Assembly: GCA_003104975.1 (NCBI GenBank)
Contig: PQAM01000010.1
Location: forward strand, 124,001 to 188,000
DNA from: Candidatus Methylomirabilota bacterium
GTDB lineage: Bacteria > Methylomirabilota > Methylomirabilia > Methylomirabilales > Methylomirabilaceae
Direction of reading: 5' to 3'
DNA length: 64,000 nt
The stretch's first letter is position 1. Each line of letters starts with the position of its first letter. The translations under genes were made by a program, and so were the position numbers. This document shows, one piece after another, positions 35,194 to 43,227 of this stretch. Below the pieces are notes generated by a model. It was not told the DNA's origin and did no database searches. It saw only the letters and a program-made list of their open reading frames with translations.

Positions 35194-35991
35194 ATGCGGC
35201 GGGCGTTGACCATTGCGGGCTCCGATTCCGGCGGGGGCGCAGGGATCCAGGCCGATCTGAAAACCTTCGCAGCGCTGGGGGTCTTCGGGACGTCGGCCGT
35301 CACCTCCGTGACGGCCCAGAACACGGTCGGGGTGCAGGGGGTGTACGATCTGCCGCCGCAGTTCATCGGCCGCCAGATCGACTCGATTCTGGAAGATATC
35401 GCCATCGACGCAGCCAAGACCGGGATGCTGTCGAACGCCGCGATTGTTGAAATGGTCGCAGCGAAGGTCAAGGCGTATGCGATTGAGCGCCTGGTGGTCG
35501 ACCCGGTCATGGTGGCCAAGGGTGGGGCAGCGCTGTTGCAACCTGATGCCGTAGAGGCACTCATCAAGCATCTGCTGCCGCTCGCCCTCGTCGTCACGCC
35601 GAACGTGCCGGAGACCGAGACCCTCTGGGGTGGGAGGATCGAGGGGTTGAATGAGATGCACGAGGCGGCGCGGCGGATCCACAGTTTCGGTCCACAGTAT
35701 GTCGTCGTGAAGGGTGGGCACCTCGGTATCCGCGCGATCGATCTTGTGTACGACGGCAGCAGTTTCACCCTGCTTGATGCCGAGCGAATCGATACGCCGC
35801 ACACCCACGGGACCGGGTGCGTCTTCTCCGCGGCCATCACTGCTGAGCTGGCCAAGGGGCGTCCGGTTCCGGAAGCGATTGCAACCGCTAAGCGGTTCGT
35901 TACTGCCGCCATCCGCCACGGGTTTCCGCTTGGCAAGGGATTCGGTCCGACCGATCCGATAGCGGCTGCGAAAGGCCTCGCATCGCCCTGA
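35194..35991 (+). CDS. thiD: Hydroxymethylpyrimidine/phosphomethylpyrimidine kinase
   Basis: Phosphorylates HMP and HMP-P for thiamine synthesis. 265 residues from ATG 35194 (GGAG and GAAGG upstream; ATG 35176 is an alternative). ALTIAGSDSGGGAGIQADLKTF is the substrate-binding start of the family, followed by DPVMVAKGG, VTPNVPE and the anion-hole THGTGCVFSAAI near the end. The stop overlaps the start of endonuclease V by one base. No TPP riboswitch is visible upstream. Confidence 0.95.
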   Translation: MRRALTIAGSDSGGGAGIQADLKTFAALGVFGTSAVTSVTAQNTVGVQGVYDLPPQFIGRQIDSILEDIAIDAAKTGMLSNAAIVEMVAAKVKAYAIERLVVDPVMVAKGGAALLQPDAVEALIKHLLPLALVVTPNVPETETLWGGRIEGLNEMHEAARRIHSFGPQYVVVKGGHLGIRAIDLVYDGSSFTLLDAERIDTPHTHGTGCVFSAAITAELAKGRPVPEAIATAKRFVTAAIRHGFPLGKGFGPTDPIAAAKGLASP

Positions 35992-36668
35992 TGCGCGTCC
36001 GAACCCTTCATCCCTGGACCGTCACGCCGCAAGAGGCGATGGCAATCCAGCTTACGCTACGCTCCCAACTTCGTCTGTACGGGTCCGGACCGTTCGCGAC
36101 GGTTGCTGGGATCGATGTGGCCTATGACAAGCGTTCGAAGCTGATGTTTGCCGGCATCGTCGTCATGAACGGTGATGGTCGTGAAGAGCTGGATTGTGCG
36201 ACAGCGACAGCGACCGCAGAGTTTCCGTACATTCCCGGTCTGCTCTCGTTTCGGGAGATCCCGACGGTGGTCAAGGCCTGGAAACAGCTCAGGACAAGGC
36301 CGGACTGCCTGATCTGCGATGGTCACGGCCTCGCCCATCCCCGCCGCTTCGGACTTGCCTGCCATCTGGGGCTTTTGCTGGAGCGTCCCTCAATCGGATG
36401 TGCCAAGAGCCGTTTGGTGGGGACCTACCAGGAACCGCGGAAACGACGCGGGAGTATGGCGCCGCTGATGGATCAGGACGAGCAGATCGGCGTGGTCCTT
36501 CGGACGAAGGATGGTGTGACGCCGGTCTTTGTTTCACAGGGCGATCGAATCAGTCTGGATGCCGCCGTCCAGACGATACTCGCCACCTGCTGTGGCTATC
36601 GACTCCCAGAGCCTCAGCGGCGCGCCCATCTGCTGGTGACGAAGATGCGGCTAGCCGCCCAAGCTTAG
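35991..36668 (+). CDS. nfi: Endonuclease V (deoxyinosine repair)
   Basis: Cleaves DNA one bond 3' to deoxyinosine. 225 residues. Catalytic acids are seen in AGIDVAY (Asp), LSFREIP (Glu) and ICDGHGLAHPRRFGLACHLG (Asp), with the YIPGLLSFRE wedge motif. The start ATG shares a base with the thiD stop (TGATG), so they are coupled, probably only by convenience. Confidence 0.93.
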   Translation: MRVRTLHPWTVTPQEAMAIQLTLRSQLRLYGSGPFATVAGIDVAYDKRSKLMFAGIVVMNGDGREELDCATATATAEFPYIPGLLSFREIPTVVKAWKQLRTRPDCLICDGHGLAHPRRFGLACHLGLLLERPSIGCAKSRLVGTYQEPRKRRGSMAPLMDQDEQIGVVLRTKDGVTPVFVSQGDRISLDAAVQTILATCCGYRLPEPQRRAHLLVTKMRLAAQA

Positions 36669-36676
36669 GTAGATAG

Positions 36677-36692
36677 ACTGAAGGCTGAAGGA
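36677..36692. repeat. Heptamer-periodic repeat after nfi
   Basis: GACTGAAGGCTGAAGG: about two units of a 7-bp motif (CTGAAGG), 8 bp after the stop codon. The same motif occurs at 26138-26154 (GGCTGAAGGTTGAAGG) after another gene. Confidence 0.6.
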
Positions 36693-36784
36693 GCAGTGGG
36701 CCTCTTACTAAAAGACTTCAGTTTAAACTCCTAACCGCTGAAAGCTTGTTTCTGGGAACATTCGAGCGTAAAGGAGGAGATCAT

Positions 36785-37555
36785 ATGGAGTTGGGACTGC
36801 GTGGGAAGGTCGTAATAGTCACCGGCGGAAGCCGGGGGATCGGCAAGGCGATTGCGATGGGGTTTGCCGAGGAGGGGTGCCGGCTCAGCCTCTGTGGTCG
36901 CAGTCAGGCAACGCTGGACGACGTCGCAGACGTCATCAAGCCCTCGGGGGTGGAACTCCTGACGGTCCGCGCCGATCTCACCGAATCGCACGGGGCCGAG
37001 CAGTTGGTGCAGGCGACGCTGGATCGGTATGGCCGGATCGATGTGTTGGTGAACAACGTCGGCGGGTCGCGTCGCGGGGAGTTGGAGGCCCTCTCGGAGC
37101 AGGATTGGCGTGACATGTACGACCTGAACTTCTTTTCGACGCTCCGGACGGCTCGATTGGCGGTACCGGTCATGAAGCGACAAGGGGGAGGACGGATCAT
37201 CAACATCGCCTCGATCTGGGGGCGGGAGGCGGGCGGGGCGATGACCTATAACGCATCTAAGGCGGCGGTGATCAGCCTCTCCAAGGCGTTGGCCAGGGAG
37301 CTGGCCCCCCACAATATCCTGGTCAATAGTGTCGCGCCGGGCTCGACGCTCTTTCCGGGTGGCTCGTGGGACCGGCGGCAACGTGAGAATCCGGAGCAGA
37401 TCGCCGAGTTTGTCAAGAATGAATTGCCGCTGGGCCGATTCGGTCGTCCCGAGGAGGTCGCTGCTGTCGTCGTCTTCCTGGCATCCCAAAAGGCCAGCCT
37501 GGTGACCGGCGCGTGCGTCACCGTCGACGGCTGTCAGTCGCGCTCGCTCATCTGA
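36785..37555 (+). CDS. Short-chain dehydrogenase/reductase
   Basis: 256 residues from ATG 36785 (AAAGGAGGAG upstream). Classical SDR: cofactor loop TGGSRGIGKAI, NNVGG, catalytic Ser in NIASIWG and YNASK Tyr/Lys, then an N..VAPGSTLFPGGSW substrate region. Close to FabG-like or glucose/3-oxoacyl reductases; substrate not assignable. The residue after the cofactor strand (CGRSQ) favours NADP(H). Stands alone. Confidence 0.9.
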   Translation: MELGLRGKVVIVTGGSRGIGKAIAMGFAEEGCRLSLCGRSQATLDDVADVIKPSGVELLTVRADLTESHGAEQLVQATLDRYGRIDVLVNNVGGSRRGELEALSEQDWRDMYDLNFFSTLRTARLAVPVMKRQGGGRIINIASIWGREAGGAMTYNASKAAVISLSKALARELAPHNILVNSVAPGSTLFPGGSWDRRQRENPEQIAEFVKNELPLGRFGRPEEVAAVVVFLASQKASLVTGACVTVDGCQSRSLI

Positions 37556-37558
37556 CCG

Positions 37559-37581
37559 CTCGCGCCCAAATGTGCGCGAGT
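37559..37581. terminator. Hairpin between convergent genes
   Basis: CTCGCG and CGCGAG separated by about 10 bases, between the SDR stop (37555) and the vapC stop (37604). Positioned to end both transcripts. Confidence 0.4.
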
Positions 37582-37603
37582 GTACCAGTTGGCAGGCAAG
37601 GAT

Positions 37604-38020
37604 TTACGGGAGTAACTCAAACGCCTTACAGTGGCGTGGACGTATGAGTGAAAAATCACGCCGGTCGGTCGTCAGAATGCGCGAGATTCTCAGACGCTCG
37701 GCCGTCGCTACGACGGATGCGTCAACAAAGCCGATTCGCGCAGCCGCATAGCGAGTAAGGAGTTCGAGGGTGCGTCGAAGGTCTTGGAGTGTAAGCTGTT
37801 CCAACGCCATCTCTCCGTTGATGAGGGACTGAACCAGCTTCCGCTCGGCCTCTGGTCCAAGGTGAGTGGTGAGTAGATAGGCAGCTTCCGGCAGTACGGC
37901 GACCGGGACGATAAGCTCACCATCTGAATGCTTGATAAAGCCGACAACACGAGCATGCCAGTCGTCATCCTGATCGGCCATCGCATAAAGGGGGCCAGTA
38001 TCAACGAGGATCGACGGCAT
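37604..38020 (-). CDS. vapC: VapC-type PIN-domain ribonuclease toxin
   Basis: 138 residues. PIN active-site acids are visible in ILVDTGPLYA (Asp7), VLPEAAYLL (Glu), FVDASVVATAE (Asp) and ILTTDRRDF (Asp). Cleaves RNA, usually tRNA or rRNA, when free of its antitoxin. The start overlaps the antitoxin stop by one base, the usual VapBC order. First element of the defence and mobile island. Confidence 0.9.
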   Translation of the reverse strand: MPSILVDTGPLYAMADQDDDWHARVVGFIKHSDGELIVPVAVLPEAAYLLTTHLGPEAERKLVQSLINGEMALEQLTLQDLRRTLELLTRYAAARIGFVDASVVATAERLRISRILTTDRRDFSLIRPRHCKAFELLP

Positions 38021-38250
38021 CAGCGGCCGAACCCCTTACCGAGCAGTTCCTCAGCGCGCTCGGCGACATCCTTTCGTCCGCTTCGACCAATTGCTATCAA
38101 TGAGAGACTGGAACGCCTGGGTCGTCGCCGCGAGACGTAGCCTTCGAGTGCGGTGCGGATGATTTCCGACAAGGTGACGTGCTCACGCTGTGCAATCTCG
38201 CGTAACTTTCTCAGTACGTCTTCGTCCGCAAAAATCGTTGTTCGTTTCAT
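38020..38250 (-). CDS. vapB: Ribbon-helix-helix antitoxin (VapB type)
   Basis: 76 residues: MKRTTIFADEDVLRKLREIA is a typical MetJ/Arc ribbon-helix-helix, followed by a basic tail (SRRRPRRSS) and an amphipathic segment for toxin contact. AAGGAGG precedes the ATG. It binds the partner PIN toxin and probably represses its own promoter. Confidence 0.88.
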   Translation of the reverse strand: MKRTTIFADEDVLRKLREIAQREHVTLSEIIRTALEGYVSRRRPRRSSLSLIAIGRSGRKDVAERAEELLGKGFGR

Positions 38251-38352
38251 GTTGCCTCCTTGTTGTCACGCATACGTATGCTAGCATATCATCGTGAATG
38301 AATTCAACTGTGCGTGGAAATACCCTTCGACGAGTTCGGTCGTCTTACAACC

Positions 38353-38628
38353 GACTAACCTGAGCCGCACCGATCTCAGCACCACAATGATCGATGCCTT
38401 CTTGGTGAACCGACGAGGCGCGTAGGTCAGCAACTCGTTTTGAGAGCGTCAGATGCGGTTCGAGCGGTTTCGCTACCGAAAGGCTGAATAGGCTGACGTA
38501 GTTGCGCGTTTGCCGTAGTCTCGATTCGTGCAAATTCCTTGTTAACTGCCGGAAAAGATTATAGAGTTGGTGCCAGCTTCCAGGACGGCTGGTCGGGCTA
38601 GGCTGATCAGCTTACCTAATGGTTAGGC
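38353..38628 (+). repeat. ~276-bp repeat element A with attC-like ends
   Basis: Starts GACTAAC and ends GTTAGGC, an almost perfect inverted pair. Just inside, CGATCTCAGC faces GCTGATCAGC. The interior matches element B (40362-40643) at roughly four of five positions by eye, with small indels that destroy any shared reading frame, so it is non-coding. Further internal pairing exists (GCGTCAG with CTGACG). Its 3' end lies 31 bp before the next start codon, as does the end of element B. Confidence 0.75.
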
Positions 38629-38659
38629 CGCACTATCGACATATATCGGAAGGACGCAT

Positions 38660-39466
38660 ATGAACAGCAAGCTGGTTACAGGATATGAGGGCGTCAGCCA
38701 ATCTGAACCGGACATTGCCGGCGGAACCATCAAGATCGGGTTCATCGGGAAGGGGCATCCAATAAGCATCTTCACGTGGATCGGTGGTCGAACCGCCAAG
38801 TTGGACATTTGGGACAATCAGGGCAAGCTGCGGCAATGTGCAGGGGACACAGAGGAGGTGCATCTCTTTCCGGACACGGAAAGTCTTAGCAAACTCGAAA
38901 ACTGTACAGTCGGCTACATACATAACCACGGCGGTGTGCTGACGACTGGCGTACATAGCGACCGGGTAGATATTCGCGTTGCTGGCTTAGGGTTTCCCAA
39001 AGACGAGCACACAGGCCCCAGCGTCATCCTGTATGTCGGTTGCCAGACAGGGAAGGAAAAGTACGCAGCAGGTTTCGGCATCTTGCCTCAAAGCAGAACC
39101 AAGGTGTTTGTTGGTTTCAACTTTGATGCCACCATGGCCGGGTTCGGATCTGATTCCTTCCAGGAGGCCTTTTTTGAGGCTTTTGGTTCAGGATGTACTG
39201 TCGATGAGGCCTGCAGACGTGGATACGATGTCATCAAGAAGAAGGAGAGTCCCGTACCCTTCAAAGAGATGATCTCCATCATTGGGAACTCCCAGTTGAC
39301 CCTCCGCCAAGTGCGTGACAGTCTCGATAAGCGGGATATTTTTCACAAGAAGCAGCGGGAGGCTGACGGCAAGCATCTTTGCGGCGCCGCATGCAAGGAC
39401 TTCAAGAATTATGGCTTCTGCGATCGCCCCGTGAGGGGAGCAGGACAGATGTGCTGGCAGCATTAG
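38660..39466 (+). CDS. Caspase/CHAT-like protease-fold protein with Cys/His tail
   Basis: 268 residues, no signal peptide. The core looks like a caspase-HetF/CHAT fold: a His motif YIHNHGG (His88/His90), then 38 residues later a Cys motif ILYVGCQTG (Cys128), then KVFVGFN, FFEAFGSGC and VDEACRRGYDVI, which parallel the ACQTG...GA..V.G.L...A...F......G..V.EA strand-helix pattern of CHAT domains. The C-terminal 31 residues, CGAACKDFKNYGFC...MCWQH, resemble a small zinc-binding CxH-type tail. It sits between repeat elements A and B and beside toxin-antitoxin and restriction genes. A stress- or phage-triggered protease is plausible but inferred; partner and substrate are unknown. Confidence 0.65.
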   Translation: MNSKLVTGYEGVSQSEPDIAGGTIKIGFIGKGHPISIFTWIGGRTAKLDIWDNQGKLRQCAGDTEEVHLFPDTESLSKLENCTVGYIHNHGGVLTTGVHSDRVDIRVAGLGFPKDEHTGPSVILYVGCQTGKEKYAAGFGILPQSRTKVFVGFNFDATMAGFGSDSFQEAFFEAFGSGCTVDEACRRGYDVIKKKESPVPFKEMISIIGNSQLTLRQVRDSLDKRDIFHKKQREADGKHLCGAACKDFKNYGFCDRPVRGAGQMCWQH

Positions 39467-39627
39467 AGCGCCTAATAGCCGGGACTCCTGGGACACGATA
39501 CCGAATTCCGATCTGGTAACAAAGCGGGTTTCGGGTAAGAGGCTGCATTATAGGCTGGACCGCTGGCGTGCTTCGTGGTGCTGAGTCGGTGGGACACTGA
39601 AATCGCGTGCCATCAGGCGGATTGGCA

Positions 39628-39855
39628 TTACGATTTCAGGAGTCTGGTGAATTCAGCGTCGGTGAGATTGGCTTGTCGGAGCATTCGATGGAACAGGGCG
39701 GTCGGGATGTCTCGACCATGCTGATGGCTTACCCGCACCTGAAGAATCGTTCCATCCGCGAGAACCTTCTGCCAGGTTTCGTGTTTCTTCGTTCGAACTA
39801 ACAGAAATCCGGCCGCGTGTAGGACCCTTCGAAAATCAGCATAGGTAGGTGGCAT
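39628..39855 (-). CDS. hicA: HicA-family mRNA interferase toxin
   Basis: 75 residues with the small dsRBD-like HicA/YcfA fold: a start YADFRRVLHAAGFLLVRTKKH, then the conserved His-containing strand VRVSHQHGRDIP and a C-terminal helix. Cleaves mRNA when free. Located 3 bp after the HicB gene, on the strand opposite to its neighbours. Confidence 0.82.
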   Translation of the reverse strand: MPPTYADFRRVLHAAGFLLVRTKKHETWQKVLADGTILQVRVSHQHGRDIPTALFHRMLRQANLTDAEFTRLLKS

Positions 39856-39858
39856 CCG

Positions 39859-40143
39859 TCAGGTGAAGAGGGTCTTGACGTTTTCCTTCGATCCCATGGC
39901 ATGGATCGCCTGAATAAAGGGAGCATGGACCGCTCGATTGGGGCTTTTGCTGAATAGTTCATACTCTTCCATATATTGTTCCGCATAATCGATCGCCATC
40001 TCGATGAGATCCTCGAAAGCGGCCTCAGGCGTATCCCCTTCTGCGGCCAGATCAAGTTCCGGACAGACAATGACGTACTTGCCATCAGAAGGCTCAACAA
40101 TAGCCGTCAAGGCAGTGGCGCGCTCTTTGAGGATAATGGCCAT
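39859..40143 (-). CDS. hicB: HicB-family antitoxin
   Basis: 94 residues with the partial RNase H-like HicB fold: ALTAIVEPSDGKYVIVCPELDLAAEG followed by the DTPEAAFEDLIEMAIDYAEQY helix. The C-terminal extension (SPNRAVHAPFIQAIHAMGS) is not an obvious DNA-binding domain. Precedes the toxin gene, the order seen when the antitoxin autoregulates. Confidence 0.82.
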   Translation of the reverse strand: MAIILKERATALTAIVEPSDGKYVIVCPELDLAAEGDTPEAAFEDLIEMAIDYAEQYMEEYELFSKSPNRAVHAPFIQAIHAMGSKENVKTLFT

Positions 40144-40272
40144 CGGTCTTCCTCCCTCCCTCTTTTCTCGTTTGTATCAGAAAAGGAGAAGGAAAACAAG
40201 CGGGCGAAAGAAAGGGAGCCAGTCTATGCTTGGCTCATGTTTCCTTTTAGACGATCCCTGTCTCGAACGTTT

Positions 40273-40336
40273 GTCATTCCGGGCTTGACCCGGAATCCAG
40301 TGCCTTTCGGGATTCACGCTTTCACAAAAATGACGG
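40273..40336. repeat. Palindromic GTCATTCC repeat
   Basis: GTCATTCCGGGCTTGACCCG with an internal perfect stem (ATTCCGGG/CCCGGAAT), closing at AATGACGG. Related to the element at 59577-59649. A common extragenic repeat family. Confidence 0.65.
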
Positions 40337-40361
40337 CTATTGTTGCAGTTGATGGCGCTAC

Positions 40362-40643
40362 GTATAACAGCAACCTTTGGGGCCACACCGATCTCAGCGC
40401 GACGATGATCGATGCCTTCCGGTGAACCGACTAGGCGCGGGCGTCTGCAGCTCGTTTGAGAGCGTCAGATGTGGTTCGAGCGGTTCGCTACCGAAAGGCT
40501 GAATAGGCTGACGTGCCGGCGCGTTTGCCGTGGTCAGAATTCATGCAACTTCCTTGTTAACTGGCGGAAAAGATTATAGAGTTGGAACCAGCTTCCGGGA
40601 CGGCTGGTTGGGATAGGTTGATCAGGTTACATAATAGTTATGC
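40362..40643 (+). repeat. ~282-bp repeat element B with attC-like ends
   Basis: Starts GTATAAC and ends GTTATGC. Compared with element A, the terminal pair changed from CTAAC/GTTAG to ATAAC/GTTAT, a compensatory change that keeps the pairing. The core shares TCTCAGC, GAGAGCGTCAGATG, CTACCGAAAGGCTGAATAGG and AGATTATAGAGTTGG with element A. Its 3' end lies 33 bp before hsdR. Longer than known attC sites, so the relationship is uncertain. Confidence 0.75.
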
Positions 40644-40676
40644 CCTCTGACCACCATCGCTGAGACAGGAGCCTGA

Positions 40677-43217
40677 GTGTCCGAGAAGGAGGCCACAGCC
40701 CGCATCAAGATCAACAAGCTGCTCGAAGCTGCCGGCTGGCGCTTCTTTCCGAATGGCGACCAGCCTGCCAACATCCGGCTCGAACCGACTGTTGCCGTCA
40801 CGTCTACCGACCTGGACGCGCTCGGCGACAACTTCGAGAAGACCGGAAGAGGCTTCGTCGATTTCCTGCTGCTCGACGCCAAGGGCTTTCCGCTCATCGT
40901 CCTCGAGGCCAAGGCCGAGAACAAGAATCCGCTGGCCGCCAAGGAACAGGCTCGCAAGTACGCCCGCTCGCAGAACTGCCGATTCGTTATCCTCTCAAAT
41001 GGCAACCTGCACTATTTCTGGGACCTCGAGCGAGGCAACCCCTACATCATCACCTCGTTTCCGACGCCCGACTCCGTCATCGGCTACCAGAAGGTCACTC
41101 CTAACCCGCAGCGGCTGACCGCAGAGCAAGTGGGGGAGGACTATATCGTTCTCACCCGGCGCCCGAACTACCAATCCGAGGCTGCGTGGCGGAATGAAGC
41201 AGAACGCCACGGCTACATCCAAGCCAACAAGCTCCATTTCCTCCGGCCCTATCAACTCAAGGCCATTCACAGCCTTCAGGCCGCGGTCGGAGACGGTAAG
41301 GACCGCTTCCTCTTCGAGATGGCCACTGGCACCGGCAAGACCCTGACCGCTGCCGCCGTCGTTAAGCTCTTTCTTCGCTCGGGCAACGCTCGGCGCGTGC
41401 TTTTCCTTGTGGACCGCCTCGAACTGGAAGACCAGGCCAAGAAGGCTTTCGCTGCGCTGCTGTCCGCCGACTTTCAGACGGTCATCTACAAGGAAAACCG
41501 GGACGACTGGCGGCGCGCGGAGATCGTTGTCACCACGGTGCAGTCCCTGCTCTTCAACAACAAGTACCAGCGGCTCTTCTCGCCGACCGACTTCGATCTC
41601 GTGATCTCCGATGAAGCGCACCGCTCCATCGGCGGCAACGCGCGCGCCGTGTTCGACTACTTTATCGGTTACAAACTCGGCCTCACCGCGACGCCCCGCG
41701 ACTACCTCCGGCGGTTCGACAGCACGAACCCGGGAACACGCGACCCGCGCGAGGCCGAGCGTCGCTTGCTGCTCGACACCTACCGCACCTTCGGCTGCGA
41801 CAACAGCCAGCCGACCTTCCGCTACTCCCTGCTAGACGGCGTGAAGGAGGGCTACCTGATCAATCCCACAGTGGTAGACGCCCGCACTGAGATTACCACC
41901 GAGCTGCTGTCCGACAAGGGTTTCGTCGTCTCGTTTACAGACGACACCGGCGAGGATCAGCAGCAGGCATTCAAACAACGCGAATTCGAGAAGCGCTTCT
42001 TTGCCGACGCCACCAACCGGCTCTTCTGCAAGACGTTCCTCGAGAATGCCCTGCGCGACCCCGTCAGCGGCGAGGTCGGTAAGTCGATCATCTTTGCCGT
42101 CAGCCAGAACCACGCCGCCAAGCTGACGCAGATACTCAATCAGATGGCCGACCGCATGTACCCGGGCAAGTACCAGTCCGACTTTGCCGTGCAGGTCACC
42201 TCTCAGGTTCCCGACGCCCAGCAGTTCACCGTCAATTTCAGCAACAACAACCTGCTCGGCTCGGGCAACTTCATTCCCGCCTACAAGACCAGCAAGGCGC
42301 GCGTTTGCGTGACGGTCGGCATGATGACCACCGGCTATGACTGTACGGACATTCTCAACCTTGGCCTGTTCCGCCCGATCTTTTCACCCACCGACTTCAT
42401 CCAGATCAAGGGGCGCGGCACCCGCAAGCACAACTTCCTGGAGCAGCTCTTCGACGACAGCCGCAAGGACGGCGTGCAAGCTCCAATAAAGACCGCCTTC
42501 AAGCTCTTCGACTTCTTCGCCAACTGCGAATACTTCGAGGAGGAGTTCAACTACGACGAGGTGCTCAAGCTCCCGCGGCCAACCGGTAAGCCGACTGACG
42601 ATGGCGGGGGCGAAGGCCCTGTGGTCTACGAAGGCGCCTACGAGCACCTCGGCGCCGACATCCTGGCCTCGGTCAGGGAAGAGATCATCGGCGCCGAGGG
42701 CATGAAGATCGATCGTATGTTCTTCGAGAAGTTCGAGGACACTGTGCGCGCCGATAACACTATCGCTGCCGCCGTCGAGGCCGGGCAGTGGGACCGGGTG
42801 ATCGACTATGTGAATCGCGAGGTCTTCGACAAGCCCGAGGAGTATTACACCCTCGACAAGCTGCGTAAAGCCGCCGCCGTGGACCGCCGCCTGACCCTGC
42901 GCGAGATCCTGGAGAAGATCTTCGGCCTCATCCCGCGCTTTAAGTCCAAGGATGAGCTGCTGGAAGAGGAGTTCGCCAAGTTCGTCGCCGACTACAAGCC
43001 CGAAGAGGCTACGGCCATCCCGGCCATCAAGACCTACTTCAAGGCCTATGTCACCAGTGGCCGCATCCGCGACATCATCGAGAGCAAGCAGTTCACCGAT
43101 CTGGCGACCAATCCGGTGTTTTCCACCCGCGACTTCAAGGCCGTGCCGGCCAAGTACCGGGCGCTCATCCCGGAATACGTCAAGGACTACGTGTCCTTAA
43201 ACCAGTTCGCCGCCTGA
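40677..43217 (+). CDS. hsdR: Type I restriction enzyme, R (translocase/nuclease) subunit
   Basis: 846 residues from GTG 40677 (AGGAG upstream). The N-terminal nuclease domain has FVDFLLLDAKGFPLIVLEAKAEN, containing the D...ExK catalytic pattern. SF2 helicase domain with Walker A ATGTGKT (near 220), VISDEAHRSIGG (near 312) and LTATP. The C-terminal part with MMTTGYDCTDI and IQIKGRGTRKH covers motifs V-VI. Cleaves unmodified DNA after translocation with the M and S subunits encoded next. Confidence 0.95.
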   Translation: MSEKEATARIKINKLLEAAGWRFFPNGDQPANIRLEPTVAVTSTDLDALGDNFEKTGRGFVDFLLLDAKGFPLIVLEAKAENKNPLAAKEQARKYARSQNCRFVILSNGNLHYFWDLERGNPYIITSFPTPDSVIGYQKVTPNPQRLTAEQVGEDYIVLTRRPNYQSEAAWRNEAERHGYIQANKLHFLRPYQLKAIHSLQAAVGDGKDRFLFEMATGTGKTLTAAAVVKLFLRSGNARRVLFLVDRLELEDQAKKAFAALLSADFQTVIYKENRDDWRRAEIVVTTVQSLLFNNKYQRLFSPTDFDLVISDEAHRSIGGNARAVFDYFIGYKLGLTATPRDYLRRFDSTNPGTRDPREAERRLLLDTYRTFGCDNSQPTFRYSLLDGVKEGYLINPTVVDARTEITTELLSDKGFVVSFTDDTGEDQQQAFKQREFEKRFFADATNRLFCKTFLENALRDPVSGEVGKSIIFAVSQNHAAKLTQILNQMADRMYPGKYQSDFAVQVTSQVPDAQQFTVNFSNNNLLGSGNFIPAYKTSKARVCVTVGMMTTGYDCTDILNLGLFRPIFSPTDFIQIKGRGTRKHNFLEQLFDDSRKDGVQAPIKTAFKLFDFFANCEYFEEEFNYDEVLKLPRPTGKPTDDGGGEGPVVYEGAYEHLGADILASVREEIIGAEGMKIDRMFFEKFEDTVRADNTIAAAVEAGQWDRVIDYVNREVFDKPEEYYTLDKLRKAAAVDRRLTLREILEKIFGLIPRFKSKDELLEEEFAKFVADYKPEEATAIPAIKTYFKAYVTSGRIRDIIESKQFTDLATNPVFSTRDFKAVPAKYRALIPEYVKDYVSLNQFAA

Positions 43218-43227
43218 AGGAGACCGC

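Noticed and set aside
38345-38533. 62-codon minus-strand frame inside repeat element A
   Set aside because: Element B carries indels that destroy the same frame, so the repeat is non-coding.
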